Shown here: piece by piece, positions 59,994 through 64,000 of the stretch | Layout: every line of letters begins with the position of its first letter | Numbering within the stretch: the first letter of the stretch is position 1 | Origin: Flavobacterium sp. 5 | GTDB lineage: Bacteria; Bacteroidota; Bacteroidia; Flavobacteriales; Flavobacteriaceae | Assembly (NCBI RefSeq): GCF_002813295.1 | Contig: NZ_PHUE01000001.1 | Span: forward strand, 1,612,001-1,676,000 | Length of the DNA stretch: 64,000 nucleotides | Reading direction: 5' to 3' | Notes under the pieces: generated by a model | The model's database searches: none | What the model saw: only the letters and a program-made list of their open reading frames with translations | Told to the model about the DNA's origin: nothing | Translations under genes and position numbers: made by a program

Positions 59994-60674
59994 TTATTCT
60001 CCAGATACTATATCATCCATTTTATCATGTTTGATAATTTTTGCATTGACCATAAAATAAACATATTCGGCGATATTGGTACAATGTTCAGAAATACGCT
60101 CTAAGTGTTTTAAAACTATTACCAAATTAGTACCCGAAACAACCGCTTTGGAATTCACTTTCATTTCATTGATAATATCATGAACAGCCTCATCACATTT
60201 ATTTTTAATTTCTTTGTTCAAAACAAATATCTCTCCAATTGTACTTCCTTCACGAGTTATAAAACAATTGTTTGTTTTAACAGTAATCACTTCAACTAAT
60301 TTGGAAATATCCGCAATATTGAACTTTACGATCAAATCGTGTTTTTCTTTTATGTTTTTTGCCTTTTTTACAATGCTGATCGATAAATCACCAATTCGCT
60401 CAATCTCATTACTAATTTGCATTGCAGACATAATAAAACGCAAATCGGAAGCTACGGGTTGTTGCAAAGCAAAAATACTTTGACAAATTTCATCAATTTT
60501 GACATCTAATTTATCAATTTTATTTTCTGTCTTCTTAATAGTTTTTCCTTCAGCAGTTTCTGGCTCTTGCAAAAGTATTTTTACTGCTTCGCTCACTTGA
60601 CCTTCAGCCAATTGCCCTATTTTTTCAATAATCCCTTTTAATTTGTCTAATTCTATTTCGAAATGTGTAGTCAT
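59994..60674 (-). CDS. phoU: phosphate signalling/transport regulator PhoU
   Basis: 226-residue protein of two three-helix bundles. First metal motif region IKKTENKIDKLDVKIDEICQ, then ALQQPVASDLRFIMSAMQIS and EIERIGDLSISIVKKAKN; the second half has VLKHLERISEHCTNIAEYVYF. It modulates PstSCAB and the PhoR kinase. Last gene of the leftward pst cluster, 90 nt after pstB. The gap carries a run of AAAGTTT repeats (60678-60712). Confidence 0.93.
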   Translation of the reverse strand: MTTHFEIELDKLKGIIEKIGQLAEGQVSEAVKILLQEPETAEGKTIKKTENKIDKLDVKIDEICQSIFALQQPVASDLRFIMSAMQISNEIERIGDLSISIVKKAKNIKEKHDLIVKFNIADISKLVEVITVKTNNCFITREGSTIGEIFVLNKEIKNKCDEAVHDIINEMKVNSKAVVSGTNLVIVLKHLERISEHCTNIAEYVYFMVNAKIIKHDKMDDIVSGE

Positions 60675-60764
60675 ATTTTAAAGTTTAAAGTTTAAGAGTT
60701 TAAAGTTTAAAAGTAAAAATCAATTAAAGTAATTCTACTATTAAACACCAATACAATTAAACAA

Positions 60765-61523
60765 TTATCCAAATCTTCCCGTAATATAATCTTCTGTTTG
60801 TTTTTGTAGTGGTTTAGTAAAAATAGAATTTGTTTTCCCCATTTCTATCAAACTTCCCATATAAAAGAAAGCAGTATGATCACTAGTTCTTGCTGCTTGT
60901 TGCATATTGTGCGTTACAATGATAATCGTGTATTGCTCTTTTAATTGATGTATTAATTCTTCAATTTTTGAAGTAGAAATAGGATCTAATGCACTTGCGG
61001 GCTCATCCATCAAAATAATATCCGGGCTTACCGCCAATGTTCTTCCTATACACAACCTTTGCTGTTGTCCACCTGAAAGTCCTAGTGCAGAATCATCCAA
61101 ACGATCTTTCAACTCATCCCAAATGGCAGCTTGACGTAATGATGTTTCCACAATTTCATCTAATTGTGTCCTATCATTTATTCCGTTAATACGGGGACCA
61201 TAGGCAATATTTTCATAAATGGATTTTGGAAAAGGATTGGACTTTTGAAAAACCATTCCGATTTTTTTTCGAATATTAACAACATCAACATTTTTATTAT
61301 AGATATCAATTCCTTCGACTAACATTTCTCCTGTAATAGAGACACTCGGAATTAAATCATTCATTCTATTAATGCATCTCAAAAAAGTTGACTTCCCACA
61401 ACCCGAAGGCCCAATCAAAGCAGTCACTTTATTGGCTGGAATATCCATTGTGATTTCATTCAATGCCTTTTTTTCACCGTAGTATAATGATAAATCATTA
61501 ACTTTTATTTTTATGTCTTTCAT
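60765..61523 (-). CDS. pstB: phosphate ABC transporter ATP-binding protein
   Basis: 252 residues, normal size. Walker [11 protein letters not shown]-loop [10 protein letters not shown], signature [16 protein letters not shown], Walker [13 protein letters not shown], switch [13 protein letters not shown]. The start MKDIKIKV is preferred; an in-frame ATG fifteen codons upstream would add an odd hydrophobic tail (MHFTLYLLF). Follows pstA. Confidence 0.95.
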   Translation of the reverse strand: MKDIKIKVNDLSLYYGEKKALNEITMDIPANKVTALIGPSGCGKSTFLRCINRMNDLIPSVSITGEMLVEGIDIYNKNVDVVNIRKKIGMVFQKSNPFPKSIYENIAYGPRINGINDRTQLDEIVETSLRQAAIWDELKDRLDDSALGLSGGQQQRLCIGRTLAVSPDIILMDEPASALDPISTSKIEELIHQLKEQYTIIIVTHNMQQAARTSDHTAFFYMGSLIEMGKTNSIFTKPLQKQTEDYITGRFG

Positions 61524-61598
61524 TGTTAAGTTGTAAGTATTAAATAATAAGTATAAAGTAAAGTGCAAAACTTAATACTTTTCCTTATGACTTCATTG

Positions 61599-62543
61599 TT
61601 ATTTTGCTTTTCTTCTAATTCTTGCTCTAATAATTACTGCAACTACATTTAGTGATAATGTCAAAATTAATAATACTAATGTTGTAGCAAATTGTATGGG
61701 CATTGTTTTCTCTACATCAGAAGATTGAGTAGACATAATGTAAATATGATACCCCAAATTCATAAACTGATCACTCAAAGAACCAGGAAGAGTTGCCAAA
61801 TAATAAGCTGCTCCTGTAAACAAAATTGGTGCTACTTCGCCAGCACCTCTACTTACGGCAAGAATAGTCCCGGTCATAATTCCTGATACTGATTCGGGTA
61901 GAATCACTTTGCGGATAGTTTGCCATTTGGTTGCACCAAGTGCCAAACTTGCTTCTCTTAATTCACGGGGAATTGTTTTCAGAGCTTCTTCGACAGAAAC
62001 AATAATAACTGGTAATGTCAATAAAGACATCGTTAAACTTGCCCAAAGAATATTGGGTTGTCCCCAACGCAATTGACCATCATTAAGAACCGTATCAGCA
62101 CCTGCGCCAATAAACTGTATAAAAAAACCAAGACCAAAAAGACCAAATATAATTGAAGGAACTACCGCCAAAGTACGCACAGAAAATCGAACCGCCGCTG
62201 CAAATTTGGAATTCTCATGAGCATATTCTGTTAAATAAAGAGCGGTAATAGTTCCAAAAGGAACTGCTGCAATTGACATAACAACGACTAGAATGAAAGT
62301 CCCTATTATGGCTGGTAAAATCCCTCCTTCGGTCATTCCATTGGTAGGAAAAGAAGAAATAAATTCCCAAGAAAATTTAGTTCGTCCTTGATAAATGATA
62401 ATCCCCAAAATAATAAAAAGAATAGCAATAATAAGAATTACAGCCAATTGGGTCAGCCCAATAAAAAATTTTCCTTTTGTTTCCGAACCACTTTTTTTAC
62501 TAGAAAAAAATTGATTTTCTGTTTGATTTAAAACTGTTTCCAT
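61599..62543 (-). CDS. pstA: phosphate ABC transporter permease PstA
   Basis: 314 residues, six membrane helices. The permease coupling motif EASLALGATKWQTIRKVILP is clear, preceded by VSVEEALKTIPRELR. Normal size. It starts 2 nt after pstC, so the pair is translationally close. Confidence 0.94.
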   Translation of the reverse strand: METVLNQTENQFFSSKKSGSETKGKFFIGLTQLAVILIIAILFIILGIIIYQGRTKFSWEFISSFPTNGMTEGGILPAIIGTFILVVVMSIAAVPFGTITALYLTEYAHENSKFAAAVRFSVRTLAVVPSIIFGLFGLGFFIQFIGAGADTVLNDGQLRWGQPNILWASLTMSLLTLPVIIVSVEEALKTIPRELREASLALGATKWQTIRKVILPESVSGIMTGTILAVSRGAGEVAPILFTGAAYYLATLPGSLSDQFMNLGYHIYIMSTQSSDVEKTMPIQFATTLVLLILTLSLNVVAVIIRARIRRKAK

Positions 62544-62545
62544 AC

Positions 62546-63790
62546 TTATTTACCTTGGAATTTTTTCAATAATTTACCTTTTACATAGAACTCAGCCACT
62601 GCATTTAATGCAAATGAGAAGATAAAAAGTAATGACCCTATAAAAAACAATACACTATAATGAGTTTCTCCAAAAACAGTTTCGGCCATTTCAGAACCAA
62701 TTGTTGCAGCAAACGTACGCACACTTTCAAAAGGGTTCGCAGAAACTAATGCTGCATTTCCTGTTGCCATAAGAGCAATCATCGTTTCTCCAAAAACTCT
62801 TCCAATTCCTAATAATAGTGCTGCAAAAATACCCGGTGTTGCTGCTGGCAAGATCACAAAAAAAGCAGTTTGCCACTTACTTGCCCCAAGAGCCAAACTC
62901 GCTTCGGTATACGTTTTGGGAACTGCCGCTAATGCGTCTTCCGAAATAGTATAAATGATAGGAATTGCGGCCAAGGCCATTGCTACTCCACCAATAAAAG
63001 CGTTCAATCTGGAATCGTAACCAAAAACATCTTGAAAGAAACTAGCCAAAACCATCAAAGCAAAAAATCCAATAACCACTGATGGGAAAGCAGCTAACAT
63101 TTCGATAATAGGCTTGATTATTTCTTTAACTCTTTTTGATGCGAAACAGGCAGTGTATAAAGCTGCCAATACAGCCAAAGGACCAGCAATTAACATCGCA
63201 ATAATAGTTACTTTCAAAGTTCCGATCAATAATCCAATCAATCCAAATCTGGGATTATCAGATACTGGAACCCACTCTGTAGTAAAAAATGTACTCCAGG
63301 TTTTATCTGCTCCTTCTTCATTTTGAGAAACAGCATCCATTGGTTCATCAGTTGATGGAACCGTTAAATCTTCTTTTGGAGTATCCCCATACGATTCAGG
63401 TTTCAAATCATCATTCGAAACTGCTTCTGAGCCATACGTCTCTGGTTTTAAATCTTCAGTAGTTTCAGCACCATATGTTTCGGGCTTCAACTCTTCAGTA
63501 GTCTCAGCACCATACGACTCTGGTTTCAACTCCTCGGTAGTCGCTCCGTAAGTTTCTGGTTTATTTGCTTTGTTAGCTTCGACTTCTGTTAACGCTTTTG
63601 AATCTTTTGCTGAACTAAATAATGGCAATGACTCTTTAAAGACAAAAATGAAGATTAAAAAAATAACTGCTATGGATAAAAATGCAACTGATGAAATAAT
63701 CTTTTCGGCAAGAAACTCAGAAATTCTAAATTGTTTCTTTAGGCTTTCTTCCGTAAAAGTATTTGATTTTTGGGGAATTTGAGAATCCAT
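62546..63790 (-). CDS. pstC: phosphate ABC transporter permease PstC with an acidic repeat insert
   Basis: 414 residues, about 100 more than E. coli PstC (319). Helix 1 spans about 33-58; between it and helix 2 (about 182) lies an insert of about 120 residues containing five copies of KPE(T/S)YG followed by an acidic TTEEL-like stretch (77-142). It should face the periplasm where PstS docks. The rest is normal: coupling motif EASLALGASKWQTAFFVILP, FGETMIALMATGNAA. Confidence 0.92.
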   Translation of the reverse strand: MDSQIPQKSNTFTEESLKKQFRISEFLAEKIISSVAFLSIAVIFLIFIFVFKESLPLFSSAKDSKALTEVEANKANKPETYGATTEELKPESYGAETTEELKPETYGAETTEDLKPETYGSEAVSNDDLKPESYGDTPKEDLTVPSTDEPMDAVSQNEEGADKTWSTFFTTEWVPVSDNPRFGLIGLLIGTLKVTIIAMLIAGPLAVLAALYTACFASKRVKEIIKPIIEMLAAFPSVVIGFFALMVLASFFQDVFGYDSRLNAFIGGVAMALAAIPIIYTISEDALAAVPKTYTEASLALGASKWQTAFFVILPAATPGIFAALLLGIGRVFGETMIALMATGNAALVSANPFESVRTFAATIGSEMAETVFGETHYSVLFFIGSLLFIFSFALNAVAEFYVKGKLLKKFQGK

Positions 63791-63828
63791 TTTTTTTATT
63801 TAGGAAGTTCGTTTAGTACAAACACAAC

Positions 63829-63859
63829 TATCCCTCACTTCACTATAAAATGAGGGATA
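63829..63859. promoter_or_regulatory. hairpin in the pstS-pstC gap
   Basis: TATCCCTCA (63829-63837) and TGAGGGATA (63851-63859) form a perfect 9-bp stem with a 13-nt loop. On the minus strand no U-tract follows, so it is more likely an RNA-stability or processing hairpin than a terminator. Such a hairpin would favour pstS over pstCAB in a shared message. Confidence 0.6.
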
Positions 63860-63872
63860 TGTTACTTAATTA

Positions 63873-64000
63873 TTATTTTAAAGGATAATATCCAACTTCA
63901 GCAATAAGAGCCTGACCTTCGGAGCTTAAAATCCAATCAATAAAAGCTTTAGCTTCTCCTGTTGGTTTTGATTTCAAATACATATACAAGTATCTTGAAA
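63873..64000 (-). CDS. pstS: phosphate-binding protein PstS, C-terminal fragment (runs off the window)
   Basis: Only the last 42 residues are inside the window, ending PTGEAKAFIDWILSSEGQAL and IAEVGYYPLK before the stop at 63873-63875. The pattern (FIDWILSSEGQ...GYYPL) is the usual C-terminus of phosphate-binding PstS/SphX proteins. Position as the first gene before pstC on the same strand supports it. The start and signal peptide lie outside. Confidence 0.85.
   Translation of the reverse strand, partial: SRYLYMYLKSKPTGEAKAFIDWILSSEGQALIAEVGYYPLK

Overview
This is an AT-rich chromosomal window from a gliding member of the Bacteroidota, almost certainly a Flavobacterium. The evidence is a gldE-gldD pair next to ssb and mutY, many Bacteroidota-type promoters with a TAnnTTTG -7 element, near absence of Shine-Dalgarno sequences, Bacteroidota-only families (DUF3078, DUF3109, a 30-residue basic protein after HU), and dispersed palindromic repeats between genes. 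Genus is inferred from gene content and sequence style; no database search was run.

Layout. 0-9 kb: a non-catalytic M16 peptidase subunit, a DMT exporter, a metal-binding lipoprotein, then the leftward cluster mutY / TPR protein / putative metalloprotease / ssb / gldE / gldD. 8.7-13.4 kb: HU, the tiny basic protein, RNase G, and an MFS exporter divergent from an AraC regulator. 13.4-22 kb: penicillin-binding protein 1C with a giant alpha-2-macroglobulin lipoprotein, a periplasmic defence or repair pair. 22-31 kb: tadA, a RelE/ParE-type toxin-antitoxin pair, a large MscS channel, dxs, DUF3078 protein, dgt. 30.7-37.4 kb: an Lrp-type regulator divergent from metE, and an ArsR regulator between an SDR oxidoreductase and an ABC exporter, all three sharing one palindromic operator. 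37.4-40.8 kb is the accessory stretch: small unknown genes, a 0.5 kb minisatellite with 21-bp units, MITE-like elements, and a stand-alone TIR-domain protein. 40.8-64 kb is mostly housekeeping: nrdA/nrdB, DUF3109, MarC, an FAD protein, a C-terminal processing protease with dCMP deaminase, fbp, aspartate kinase, a 1,144-residue outer-membrane protein, a lysine-rich LEA-like repeat protein, a glycosyltransferase, and the pstSCAB-phoU phosphate system running off the right edge.

The best leads for something new are the TIR protein with an intact S-x-W-x3-E motif between mobile repeats (39.6-40.5 kb); two unrelated minisatellites that both keep a 21-bp unit (38.6 and 58.3 kb); a dispersed ~82-nt hairpin element whose three copies keep their stem by compensating changes; a MITE family with ~45-bp inverted ends; and the three-gene ArsR regulon. 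No tRNA, rRNA, CRISPR array, transposase or phage gene was recognised.
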